From the NCBI RefSeq assembly GCF_003751265.1, contig NZ_RJKN01000008.1:124001-188000 (forward strand): a DNA stretch of 64,000 nucleotides. The letters are read 5' to 3'. The notes beneath the pieces were generated by a model. The model had not been told where the DNA came from and did not search any database. It was given only the letters and a program-made list of their open reading frames with translations. How positions within the stretch are numbered: position 1 is the first letter of the stretch; each line of letters starts with the position of its first letter. A program made the position numbers and the translations under genes. This stretch comes from Pseudokineococcus lusitanus. GTDB taxonomy: Bacteria; Actinomycetota; Actinomycetes; Actinomycetales; Quadrisphaeraceae. Of the stretch, positions 1 to 7,241 are shown piece after piece.

Positions 1-118
1 GCAGCGCGACGGCGTCGTCGACCCCGGGGTCGCAGTCGACCACCACGGGCACCGGCGACGCCGGGTCGGCCGGCACGAGGGCGGGCAGCGGGCGGGGACG
101 GTCGACGGGCGCGGTCAC
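1..118 (-). CDS. Inosine-uridine preferring nucleoside hydrolase, N-terminal fragment
   Basis: Only the first 39 codons lie in the window; the gene continues off the left edge. From a GTG at 118 the protein runs through a short Pro-rich leader into VVVDCDPGVDDAVAL, the DxDxGxDDA calcium- and ribose-binding signature of nucleoside hydrolases, which split the N-glycosidic bond of (deoxy)ribonucleosides in salvage. The first Asp of the classic motif is present, followed by Cys rather than the more usual Thr. The 20 or so residues ahead of the motif are longer than usual, so a later start is possible, although no ATG is available. Family call is firm from the motif; substrate cannot be told. Confidence 0.8.
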   Translation of the reverse strand, partial: MTAPVDRPRPLPALVPADPASPVPVVVDCDPGVDDAVAL

Positions 119-126
119 CGCCCCAC

Positions 127-265
127 CGTGCCGCACCCGTCGGCCCCGCGTCGTGCCCGGCTCCCGCGACGTGCGGCCGTGCCGCACGTCGCCGGCCGTC
201 CTCACCGCGACGTGTGGCCACGAGGCGTTCCACGAGGCCGCCCCCACCGCGAGGTGTGGCCATGA
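127..265. repeat. 41-bp-spaced palindrome array, GTGTGGCCA type (3 clear units)
   Basis: Three GGCC-centred units start at 175, 216 and 258, a spacing of 41 and 42 bp. The first is a perfect 12-bp stem with a 3-base loop (166-192, arms GCGACGTGCGGC and GCCGCACGTCGC); the others read ACGTGTGGCCACG and AGGTGTGGCCATG. A decayed copy may lie at 128-136. The array fills the gap between the stop of the DivIVA-type gene and the nucleoside hydrolase start. The same core recurs at 1200-1217 and 31349-31411. Confidence 0.75.
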
Positions 266-321
266 CGCGCGCGGGAGGGCGACGTCCGACGGCCCCCGGC
301 CGGACGGGTGGGCGGCCGGGC

Positions 322-1068
322 TCAGCCGGTGACGTCGGTGCCGGGCGCCACGTCGACGGGCGACGGGGCCTGCACCGAGCCGGCGAGACGCCCGAGGAGG
401 CGGTCCACGGCGACGACGTCGTACCCGCGCCGCAGGCTCGTCGTCGTGAAGTTCGCCGTGGCGACGTCGCGCGGCGTCAGCCCGTCACCGCCGGTGCCCG
501 GGCGGTCGAGGGCGTCCTTGACCCGCTCGAGGAAGGCGTCCACCTCGTCGATGTCGTAGCCGTCCCGGAAGCGGACGACCGGGAGGAAGGTGCTGCGCAG
601 GGCCGCCGACGCCGTACCGCTCTGGCCCGCGGGGCGCTCGTCGCGCTCGCCCTCCTCGTCGGCCGGGACGGGCTCGTCCCAGGCGGCCTCGCCGGCGGCG
701 GGCGGCTCGGTGCCCTCGTCGGCCCCCTCGTCGTCGTCCGCCTCGTCGTCGACCGGGTCGTCCAGCTCGAGCAGCCGGCCGCCCTCCTCGAGGACCGTCC
801 CGCGCACCGTCGTCGTCGGCGCGGCCTCCCAGGCGGCGAAGGGGTCGTTCCCGACCTCGGCCCGCAGCGCCGGCGCGGCGGCGCGCGCGGCCTCGGGGGA
901 CTCCCACACGGCGGTGCCGACGAGACGGCCGCCCTCGTCGTCGACGACGCCCGTCCACAGCAGCCCCGGTTGGCTCCGCGCCACCCGCCCCCACCGACGC
1001 ATGGACGCGACGAGGGCGGCCCGGTGCTCCGGACCGGGGGTGAAGACGGTGACCACCGCGTACGTCAT
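322..1068 (-). CDS. DivIVA-domain protein with N-terminal antibiotic-monooxygenase-like domain
   Basis: A 248-residue protein in three parts. Residues 1-92 have the alternating strand/helix pattern of the ferredoxin-like ABM (antibiotic biosynthesis monooxygenase) fold. Residues about 95-148 are a very acidic, Pro-rich linker. Residues 161-188 and 207-229 each carry a DivIVA signature: FRDGYDIDEVDAFLERV and LRRGYDVVAVDRLLGRL, matching the GYd..eVD.fL pattern of the membrane-curvature-binding N-terminus of DivIVA/Wag31. Long coiled coils of true Wag31 are missing, so this is a small DivIVA-domain protein, not the polar organiser. The ATG at 1068 is the natural start. The ABM assignment rests on overall pattern only; the DivIVA repeats are clear. 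Function unknown. Confidence 0.8.
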   Translation of the reverse strand: MTYAVVTVFTPGPEHRAALVASMRRWGRVARSQPGLLWTGVVDDEGGRLVGTAVWESPEAARAAAPALRAEVGNDPFAAWEAAPTTTVRGTVLEEGGRLLELDDPVDDEADDDEGADEGTEPPAAGEAAWDEPVPADEEGERDERPAGQSGTASAALRSTFLPVVRFRDGYDIDEVDAFLERVKDALDRPGTGGDGLTPRDVATANFTTTSLRRGYDVVAVDRLLGRLAGSVQAPSPVDVAPGTDVTG

Positions 1069-1199
1069 GGCGAGACCTCACCACGCCCGGGACCCCGCGC
1101 GCGTCACGGGTCCACCGGTGAGTCGCGGGTGCGCACGGACCGTCCCGGCGGTCGCCCACCGTGACGACGACGAGCGCCTCCGACCCCCACCTCCCCGCC

Positions 1200-1260
1200 C
1201 GACGTGGCCACACGTCGGGGTGGGGAGCGCGGCGGAGGCCCGATGAGGTCACACATCGGG
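1200..1260. repeat. 41-bp-spaced hairpin pair
   Basis: Two stem-loops have centres exactly 41 bp apart: CGACGTG-GCCA-CACGTCG at 1200-1217 and CCCGATG-aggtcaca-CATCGGG at 1239-1260, each followed by a GGGGTGGGG run. The second differs in sequence but keeps the dyad, which suggests compensated change. The pair lies between two divergent gene starts (1068 and 1291), an exception to the 3'-end placement of the other arrays. Confidence 0.7.
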
Positions 1261-1290
1261 GGGTGGGGCGGGGCTGGCAGGGTGGGCGCC

Positions 1291-1599
1291 ATGGTGCGCA
1301 TCCCCGAGCAGGGCGGGTCGGTCCTCGGCGGGGTGCTCGTCGTCCTCGCCGCCGGCTTCGCGGCGTCGGCGTGCCTGCTCACCGGCGTCCACCTCGACGA
1401 CACCGGCGAGGGGGCGGGGCTCCGGCTCGCCACCCGCGTCGCGTGGGTCCTCGCCGCGGCGGCGCTGACCTTCGTCGGGGCGCTGGGCTGGTGGCGGCTG
1501 CGGCGCGGCGCGCGGCTGCCGGCGGCGCTCGTCGGTGTCGCCTCGACGGCCGGGTGGACGCTCCTCGCGACGCTCGCGGGCCTCGAGCCCGTCCGCTGA
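1291..1599 (+). CDS. Small integral membrane protein
   Basis: A 102-residue protein from the ATG at 1291, preceded by a GGGTGGG ribosome-binding-like stretch. Three hydrophobic segments are visible at about residues 10-31, 48-67 and 78-97, with a short polar loop (HLDDTGEGAG) between the first two and an arginine-rich loop (RLRRGARL) between the last two. I do not recognise a family. The overlapping opposite-strand frame is arginine-rich junk typical of GC-rich shadow frames, so the plus strand is preferred. It stands alone: divergent from the DivIVA-type gene and convergent with the LacI gene that ends at 1633. Confidence 0.65.
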   Translation: MVRIPEQGGSVLGGVLVVLAAGFAASACLLTGVHLDDTGEGAGLRLATRVAWVLAAAALTFVGALGWWRLRRGARLPAALVGVASTAGWTLLATLAGLEPVR

Positions 1600-1632
1600 C
1601 CCGACCGGGGCGCACCACGCGGCGCCGTCGGC

Positions 1633-2715
1633 TCAGGCGCGCGGCGGCGCCGTGCTCTCGCGGACGACGAGGCGCGTGGCGAGCTGGACGTGCTGGGGCG
1701 TGACGACGTCGGCCGCCTCGCCGCCCGCGCCCTCGAGCGCGAGGCGTACCGCGTGGGAGGCCATGTCCACGAGCGGCTGCCGCACCGTCGTCAGCGGCGG
1801 GGACAGGTACTGGCAGAGCGCGACGTCGTCGAAGCCGACGACCGACAGGTCCTCCGGGACGGCGAGCCCCCGGGCCCGCGCCTCCTGGTAGACGCCGCTG
1901 GCCTGGGAGTCCGAGCCGGCGAAGATGGCCGTGGGCGGGTCGGCGAGGTCGAGCAGCGCGGCGGCCCCGCGGCGGCCGCCCTCGGGCGTGAAGTCGCCCC
2001 AGCGCACGAGGTCCTCGTCGACGGGCACGCCGGCCCGGCCGAGCGCGGCGCGGTAGCCGTCCACCCGCTCCTGGCTGCAGGCCAGCGACGGGTCGCCGCT
2101 GACGACGGCGACCCGGCGGTGCCCGAGCCCGAGGAGGTGCTCGGTGGCGCTGAGCCCGCCGTTCCAGTTGGTGGCGCCGACGGTCGGCAGGCCCGGGTCG
2201 CGCGTGCCCACGGGGTCGAGCAGCACGAGCGGCGTCCCGGTGCGGCGCAGCTCCTCGACGGCGTCGGGCCCCGGGTCGGAGATGACGAGGACGACGGCGG
2301 ACGACCGGCGGGCCCGCAGACGGCTCAGCCAGCGGCCCCCGCCGGCGCGGCGGCCGTGCGCCGCGGTGACGACGAGCCCGGCGCCGGAGGCGGCCGCGCC
2401 CTCCTCGGCCCCGGCCAGCACCTCGACGGCGTAGGGCGAGTCGAGGTCGGACAGGACGAGCTCGACGAGCAGGCTCCCCGGCCGCCGCGCGGGCGTCGTC
2501 CCCCGCCGGCGGTACCCCGCGGCGTCGAGCGCGGCGAGGACCCGGTCGCGCGTCTCCGGCGCCACGTCGCCGCGCTCGTTGAGCACCTTGGAGACGGTGG
2601 GGGAGGAGACGCCGGCCGCGCGGGCGACGTCGGCCAGCGTCACGCGCGGCCGCGCGGCGGGCACGCCCACGGGGGAGCGCACCGCACCGGCGGCGGCGTC
2701 GTCCGGGGCAGGCAT
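1633..2715 (-). CDS. LacI-family transcriptional regulator (operon-distal)
   Basis: A 360-residue LacI/GalR repressor. The helix-turn-helix and hinge helix lie at about residues 24-70 (TLADVARAAGVSSPTVSKVL), followed by a periplasmic-binding-protein-like effector domain ending in the usual DDVALCQYLSPPLTTVRQP motif. The first 22 residues are an Ala/Pro-rich tail. It is the last gene of the minus-strand xylan operon, 56 bp downstream of the GH3 gene, so it is probably co-transcribed with the transporter. A second LacI gene sits divergently at the head of the same operon; which of them binds the 8675 operator cannot be settled by sequence. Effector is probably a xylo-oligosaccharide or xylose (inference from context). 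Confidence 0.9.
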   Translation of the reverse strand: MPAPDDAAAGAVRSPVGVPAARPRVTLADVARAAGVSSPTVSKVLNERGDVAPETRDRVLAALDAAGYRRRGTTPARRPGSLLVELVLSDLDSPYAVEVLAGAEEGAAASGAGLVVTAAHGRRAGGGRWLSRLRARRSSAVVLVISDPGPDAVEELRRTGTPLVLLDPVGTRDPGLPTVGATNWNGGLSATEHLLGLGHRRVAVVSGDPSLACSQERVDGYRAALGRAGVPVDEDLVRWGDFTPEGGRRGAAALLDLADPPTAIFAGSDSQASGVYQEARARGLAVPEDLSVVGFDDVALCQYLSPPLTTVRQPLVDMASHAVRLALEGAGGEAADVVTPQHVQLATRLVVRESTAPPRA

Positions 2716-2771
2716 GCGGGCACCGTAGTCGTCACGACCAGCGCCTCCCGCACGCCGCGGCCCGGGCGTCC

Positions 2772-5108
2772 TCAGCCGCGGACGACGTCCACCCCGACGA
2801 CCCGGCGGTCGGCCGTCGTCGAGCGGTGGACGGGGCCCACGAGCTCGACGGCCAGTCCCTCGCCGAGGTCCTCGCAGGAGGCGCCGACGTGGAGGACGAC
2901 CTCGCCCGGCTCGACGACCCGCCGCAGCGACCGGTCGCTGAAGGCCAGGCGCGACGTCGGGACGTCGAGCACGACCTCGGCGCTCTCGCCCGCGGCGAGC
3001 TCGACCCGGGCGTACCCGAGCAGCGCGACGACGGGACGGGTCACGGAGGCGACGGGGTCGCTCGCGTAGACCTGCACGACGTCGGCGCCGGCGCGGTCAC
3101 CGGTGTTGGTGACGCGCACCGACACCCGCAGCGCGCCGTCGGTGGGGACCCGCGTCTCGGCGACGGCGAGGTCGCCCCGCTCGAAGGTCGTGTAGGAGAG
3201 CCCGAACCCGAAGGGCCGCACCGGCGCGGTGTCGATGTTGCTGACGGAGCTGGCGGCGCCGAGCCGCGGGTGCAGGTAGCTGTAGGGCTGGGCGCCGACC
3301 GAGCGCGGCAGCGACACGGGCAGCCGGCCGGACGGGTTGACCCGCCCGGACAGCACCCCCGCCACCGCGCCGGCGCCCTCCTGGCCCGGGAAGAACGCCT
3401 GCACGACGGCGGCGCAGCGCTCGAGCAGGTGCGCGACGGCGTACGGGCGGCCCGTCAGCAGCACCGCGACCACGGGGGTGCCCGTCGCGAGCAGCGCGTC
3501 GAGGAGCTCGTCCTGGACGCCCGGCAGGTCGAGCGAGTCGGCGTCGCAGCCCTCGCCGGACGTGCCGCGCCCGAAGAGGCCGGCGCGGTCGCCGACGACG
3601 GCGACGACGAGGTCGGCCCCGCGGGCCGCCTCGACGGCCGCGGCGATGCCGCTCGTGTCGGCGGTGTCGACGTCGCAGCCCCGCACGTGCGTGACGTCCG
3701 CACCGGTCAGCTCGCCGCGGACGGCGTCGAGCACCGAGGTGACGTCGAGGCCCAGCTCGACGTCCGGGTGCTGCGCGAGGACGTGGTTGGCGAAGCTGTA
3801 GCAGCCGAAGAGCGCCGAGGTGTCGTCGGCGTTGGGGCCCACGACGGCCACCCGGCGGGCGGCGTCGGGCGCGAGCGGCAGCGTGCCGTCGTTGGCGAGG
3901 AGGACGACGCCCTCCTCGGCGATCCGGCGGGCGAGGTCGCGGTGCGCCGGCGGGTCGAGGTCGATGCTGCCGACCGCCGCCGGGTCGAAGTCCGCGGCGG
4001 TGGCGTCGAGCAGGCCGAGCCGCTCCTTCTGGGCGAGCACCCGGCGCAGCGCCCGGTCGATGAGGGCCTCGTCGGTGCGCCCGTCGCGGACCCGGGCGGC
4101 CAGCGGCTCGAGGAAGGCGGTGCCGGTGGGCAGCTCGACGTCGATGCCGGCGAGCAGGGCCTGCGCGGCGGCGTCGCCCGCGTCGGCGGCGACGCCGTGG
4201 AGCGTCTGGAGGAAGGCGACGGAGAAGTAGTCGGCGACGACGGTGCCGTCGAAGCCCCACTCCTCGCGCAGCAGGTCGGTGAGCAGCGAGGCGTCGGCGG
4301 CGGCGGGCACGCCGTCCACCTCGGCGTAGCTGTTCATCACCGAGTCGACCCCGCCGTCGAGCACCGCCATGGCGAAGGGCGGCAGCAGGACGTCGGCGAC
4401 CTCGCGCGGGCCGGCGTGCACCGGCGCGAGGTTGCGGCCGGCGCGGCTCGCCGAGTAGCCGACGAAGTGCTTGAGCGTCGCGACGACGCCGGTGGACTGC
4501 AGCCCGCGGACGTACGCCGTGGCGACCGTCCCGACGACGTAGGGGTCCTCGGCGATGCACTCCTCGACCCGGCCCCAGCGGGCGTCGCGGACGACGTCGA
4601 GGACGGGCGCGAGGCCCTGGTGGACGCCGAGGGAGCGCATCGACGCGCCGATGGCCGCGCCCATCTCCTCCACCAGCTCCGGGTGGAAGGTCGCGCCCCA
4701 CGTCAGCGGCGCGGGGAAGGTCGTCGCCCTCCACGCGGCGAGCCCGGTGAGGCACTCCTCGTGGACGAGCGCGGGGACGGCCGGCCGGGTGCGCTCGAGA
4801 AGCCAGCGCTGCCGGGCCGCGAGGCGTCGGGCGCCCTCGGCCGGGTCGACGGGCGTCGTGCCGAAGGGACGGGTGAGCTGGCCGAGGCCGCGGGCGGCGA
4901 ACGACTCGAACTCGGCGTCCTCGGCCTGCATGGCGTCCTGCATCGGCGCAACGTCGCCGCCCTCGCCGTCGCCCCCGCGGCCCTCCCACAGGCCGACGAG
5001 CTGGGCCAGCTTCTCCTCGAGGGAGAGCGAGGCGAGGAGGCGCTCGACACGGTCGGAGGCGGGGGCCCCGGCCGCGGCGGGGGAGGCGGGGGCGACGTCG
5101 GTGCTCAT
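2772..5108 (-). CDS. GH3 beta-xylosidase/beta-glucosidase, cytoplasmic
   Basis: A 778-residue glycoside hydrolase family 3 enzyme of full length. The N-terminal (beta/alpha)8 domain carries KHFVGY (213-218) and the nucleophile motif TVVADYFSV with Asp293; the alpha/beta sandwich domain follows (about 390-620), then a fibronectin-III-like C-terminal domain (about 680-765). GH3 enzymes release beta-linked terminal sugars with retention. No signal peptide is present, so it should act on imported oligosaccharides. It lies directly downstream of the sugar permease genes (91-bp gap) in an operon facing two GH10 genes, which favours beta-xylosidase or a broad xylosidase/glucosidase. A GAGAGGA ribosome-binding site precedes the ATG. 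Family certain, substrate inferred. Confidence 0.93.
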   Translation of the reverse strand: MSTDVAPASPAAAGAPASDRVERLLASLSLEEKLAQLVGLWEGRGGDGEGGDVAPMQDAMQAEDAEFESFAARGLGQLTRPFGTTPVDPAEGARRLAARQRWLLERTRPAVPALVHEECLTGLAAWRATTFPAPLTWGATFHPELVEEMGAAIGASMRSLGVHQGLAPVLDVVRDARWGRVEECIAEDPYVVGTVATAYVRGLQSTGVVATLKHFVGYSASRAGRNLAPVHAGPREVADVLLPPFAMAVLDGGVDSVMNSYAEVDGVPAAADASLLTDLLREEWGFDGTVVADYFSVAFLQTLHGVAADAGDAAAQALLAGIDVELPTGTAFLEPLAARVRDGRTDEALIDRALRRVLAQKERLGLLDATAADFDPAAVGSIDLDPPAHRDLARRIAEEGVVLLANDGTLPLAPDAARRVAVVGPNADDTSALFGCYSFANHVLAQHPDVELGLDVTSVLDAVRGELTGADVTHVRGCDVDTADTSGIAAAVEAARGADLVVAVVGDRAGLFGRGTSGEGCDADSLDLPGVQDELLDALLATGTPVVAVLLTGRPYAVAHLLERCAAVVQAFFPGQEGAGAVAGVLSGRVNPSGRLPVSLPRSVGAQPYSYLHPRLGAASSVSNIDTAPVRPFGFGLSYTTFERGDLAVAETRVPTDGALRVSVRVTNTGDRAGADVVQVYASDPVASVTRPVVALLGYARVELAAGESAEVVLDVPTSRLAFSDRSLRRVVEPGEVVLHVGASCEDLGEGLAVELVGPVHRSTTADRRVVGVDVVRG

Positions 5109-5199
5109 GGGGTCCTCTCGGGGCGGGCGGGGGCGGGGCCCTGACCGGTGGGGCGCGCGGGGGGCGCGGTGGTGGTGGAGGTCGGTGCGCGGGAGGGCG

Positions 5200-6102
5200 T
5201 CAGCCCTTCACGGCGCCCTGCAGCCCGTTGACGATCCGCTTCTGCATGGCGAGGAAGAAGACCAGCGCGGGGATCATCGCGAGCGAGGTGAAGGCGAGGA
5301 CGCCGGCGGTGTCCTGCGCGTACTGCGTGGAGAAGCTGGCGACGCCGAGCGGGAGCGTCTGCGAGGCCGGGTCGTTGAGGACGAGCAGCGGCAGCAGGTA
5401 GGCGTTCCACGAGGCGACGAAGGCGAGGACGCCGACGGTCACGAGGCCCGGGCCGGACAGCGGCAGGAGCACCCGCCAGAAGAAGCCGATGCGGCTGGCG
5501 CCGTCGATCATCGCCGCCTCCTCGAGCTCCTTCGGCAGCGCCGCGAGGAACGGCCGCAGGATGACGACCGTCAGGGGCAGCGCGAACGCCGCCTGCGGCA
5601 GGGCCACGCCCCACACGCTGTTGACGAGGCCCAGGTCCCGCACGAGGAGGAAGAGCGGGATGATCGCGACGGTCAGCGGGAAGAGCAGCCCCATCGTGAA
5701 GACGAGGGCCACGGCCTCCCGGCCGCGGAAGCGGTAGCGCGCCAGCGGGTACGCCGCCATGACGCCGAGGACGCAGACGACGGCCGTCGTGATGAGGGCC
5801 ACCACGGCCGAGTTGGCCGCGTAGCGCCAGAACGACGCCGACGTCAGCACGTTCACGTAGTTGTCGAGGACCCACGGGTCCGGCAGGCCGGCGGGCGACG
5901 CCGCGAGCTGGGCGTTGCTGCGGAAGCCGCCGAGGTAGGCGTAGAGGACCGGCGCGACCGTGACGACCACGACGACGGCCGCGACGGCGTAGACGAGCGG
6001 CCCGCCCTTGCCGTAGCCGCCGCGCCGCCCGCGCCGGCCCTTCTCCGACCGCAGGACGGCGGGCTTCCCGGTGGGGACCGCGGTGGTGGTGGGGGCGCTC
6101 AT
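5200..6102 (-). CDS. Carbohydrate ABC transporter permease (MalG/CUT1 type)
   Basis: A 300-residue inner-membrane permease starting at the ATG at 6102, which overlaps the stop of the upstream permease by 4 bases (ATGA). Six membrane segments are evident, and the cytoplasmic EAA loop reads EEAAMIDGASRIGFFWRVLLPL near residue 200, the site that docks the ATPase. The basic N-terminal tail and a C-terminus ending in QKRIVNGLQGAVKG are typical of MalG-type CUT1 subunits. It pairs with the next gene upstream and with the binding lipoprotein. No ATPase gene is present in the operon, as is common where one MsmK-like ATPase serves several CUT1 importers. Confidence 0.93.
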   Translation of the reverse strand: MSAPTTTAVPTGKPAVLRSEKGRRGRRGGYGKGGPLVYAVAAVVVVVTVAPVLYAYLGGFRSNAQLAASPAGLPDPWVLDNYVNVLTSASFWRYAANSAVVALITTAVVCVLGVMAAYPLARYRFRGREAVALVFTMGLLFPLTVAIIPLFLLVRDLGLVNSVWGVALPQAAFALPLTVVILRPFLAALPKELEEAAMIDGASRIGFFWRVLLPLSGPGLVTVGVLAFVASWNAYLLPLLVLNDPASQTLPLGVASFSTQYAQDTAGVLAFTSLAMIPALVFFLAMQKRIVNGLQGAVKG

Positions 6103-7133
6103 CGGGCGACCTTCTTCTGCCGGCGGGGGCGGGGGGCGTCGTCGCGGTCCTTGGAGAGGACGAGGGTGTTGTAGAGGACCGCGAGGACGAGGGAGATGCC
6201 GAAGAGGAGCACCGCGACGGCGGACGCGTAGCCGTAGAGGCCGCGGTCGGTGCCCTGGTTGATGAGGTAGATGGCCATCGTCACCGTGGAGTTGGCGGGG
6301 CCGCCGCCGGTGAGGATCCACACCATGTCGAAGAGCTGCAGCGAGCCGATCATCGACAGGAAGCCCCAGGTCCGGATGGTCGGGCCCAGCAGCGGGATGG
6401 TGATGCGCCGCTGGACCTGCCACCACGAGGCGCCGTCGAGCTGCGCCGCCTCGTAGACGTCCTCGGGCACGCCCTGCAGGCCGGCGAGGAAGAGGATCAC
6501 GGCCAGGCCGAGGTACTTCCACGTCAGCACGGCCATGACCGTCCACAGCGCCACGTCGGGGTCGCCGAGCCACAGCTGCGTGACGCCGCCGAGGCCGACG
6601 GCCTCGAAGAGCTCGTCGACGAGGCCCCGCGGCTGCAGGAGCAGCACCCAGATGACGCCGGCGACGACCTCGGCGAGGACGTACGGCATGAAGATGACGA
6701 CCCGGAGGAACGAGCGGCCCCGGATCTCGCGGTTGAGCAGGAGCGCGACGAGCAGGCCGAGCGGCAGCTGCACGGCGATGGACACCGCGATGATGAGGAA
6801 GTTGTTGGACACCGCGTCCCGGAAGACGGGGTTGTCCAGCGCCGTCGCGTAGTTCTCCAGGCCGACGAAGTCGTCGAGCGGCCCGAGCCCGTTCCAGCGG
6901 TAGAGCGAGTAGCGGACGGCCTGCAGCACCGGCAGGGCGATGAAGACCGCCATGAGGGCGAGGGCGGGCGCGACGAAGAAGGCGATCTCCGCCCGCTTGC
7001 GCGCCGCCGGGGACAGGCCGCGCCTCGTCCCGCGCGGCCCTGACGGCCCGGACGACGCCGGCCGGGAGGGCGGGGCGTCGTCGGCGGGGCGGGGCGGTGC
7101 GGTGGTGCCGGTGGACGTCGGTCGTGCCGTCAC
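6099..7133 (-). CDS. Carbohydrate ABC transporter permease (MalF/CUT1 type)
   Basis: A 344-residue permease with a Pro/Ser/Thr-rich cytoplasmic leader of about 45 residues, then six membrane spans and the EAA loop VYEAAQLDGASWWQVQRRITIPLL. It forms a heterodimer with the 5200-6102 product and accepts sugar from the lipoprotein encoded just upstream. The stop overlaps the next ATG, indicating translational coupling. The GTG/ATG choice is not an issue: the ATG at 7133 follows the 108-bp gap that holds a strong hairpin (7178-7211). Family is clear; the xylo-oligosaccharide substrate is inferred from the GH3 and GH10 neighbours. Confidence 0.93.
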   Translation of the reverse strand: MTARPTSTGTTAPPRPADDAPPSRPASSGPSGPRGTRRGLSPAARKRAEIAFFVAPALALMAVFIALPVLQAVRYSLYRWNGLGPLDDFVGLENYATALDNPVFRDAVSNNFLIIAVSIAVQLPLGLLVALLLNREIRGRSFLRVVIFMPYVLAEVVAGVIWVLLLQPRGLVDELFEAVGLGGVTQLWLGDPDVALWTVMAVLTWKYLGLAVILFLAGLQGVPEDVYEAAQLDGASWWQVQRRITIPLLGPTIRTWGFLSMIGSLQLFDMVWILTGGGPANSTVTMAIYLINQGTDRGLYGYASAVAVLLFGISLVLAVLYNTLVLSKDRDDAPRPRRQKKVAR

Positions 7134-7177
7134 GTCACGAGCTCCTCGCCGGTGAGGTGGTGCGGGTCGGTGGGGTG

Positions 7178-7211
7178 CGGCGCGCGCCGGGCCGGGGCCC
7201 GGCGCGCGCCG
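7178..7211 (-). other. Strong intercistronic hairpin between binding-protein and permease genes
   Basis: Arms GGCGCGCGCCGGGCC (7179-7193) and GGCCCGGCGCGCGCC (7196-7210) are perfect complements, extended by one more pair at 7178/7211. There is no T-run. Placement after the binding-protein stop and before the permease start is where malE-malF type hairpins stabilise the upstream message or attenuate read-through, giving excess binding protein. Confidence 0.65.
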
Positions 7212-7241
7212 GTCGTGCGGGGGAGCCGGAGGTGCTGCGGC

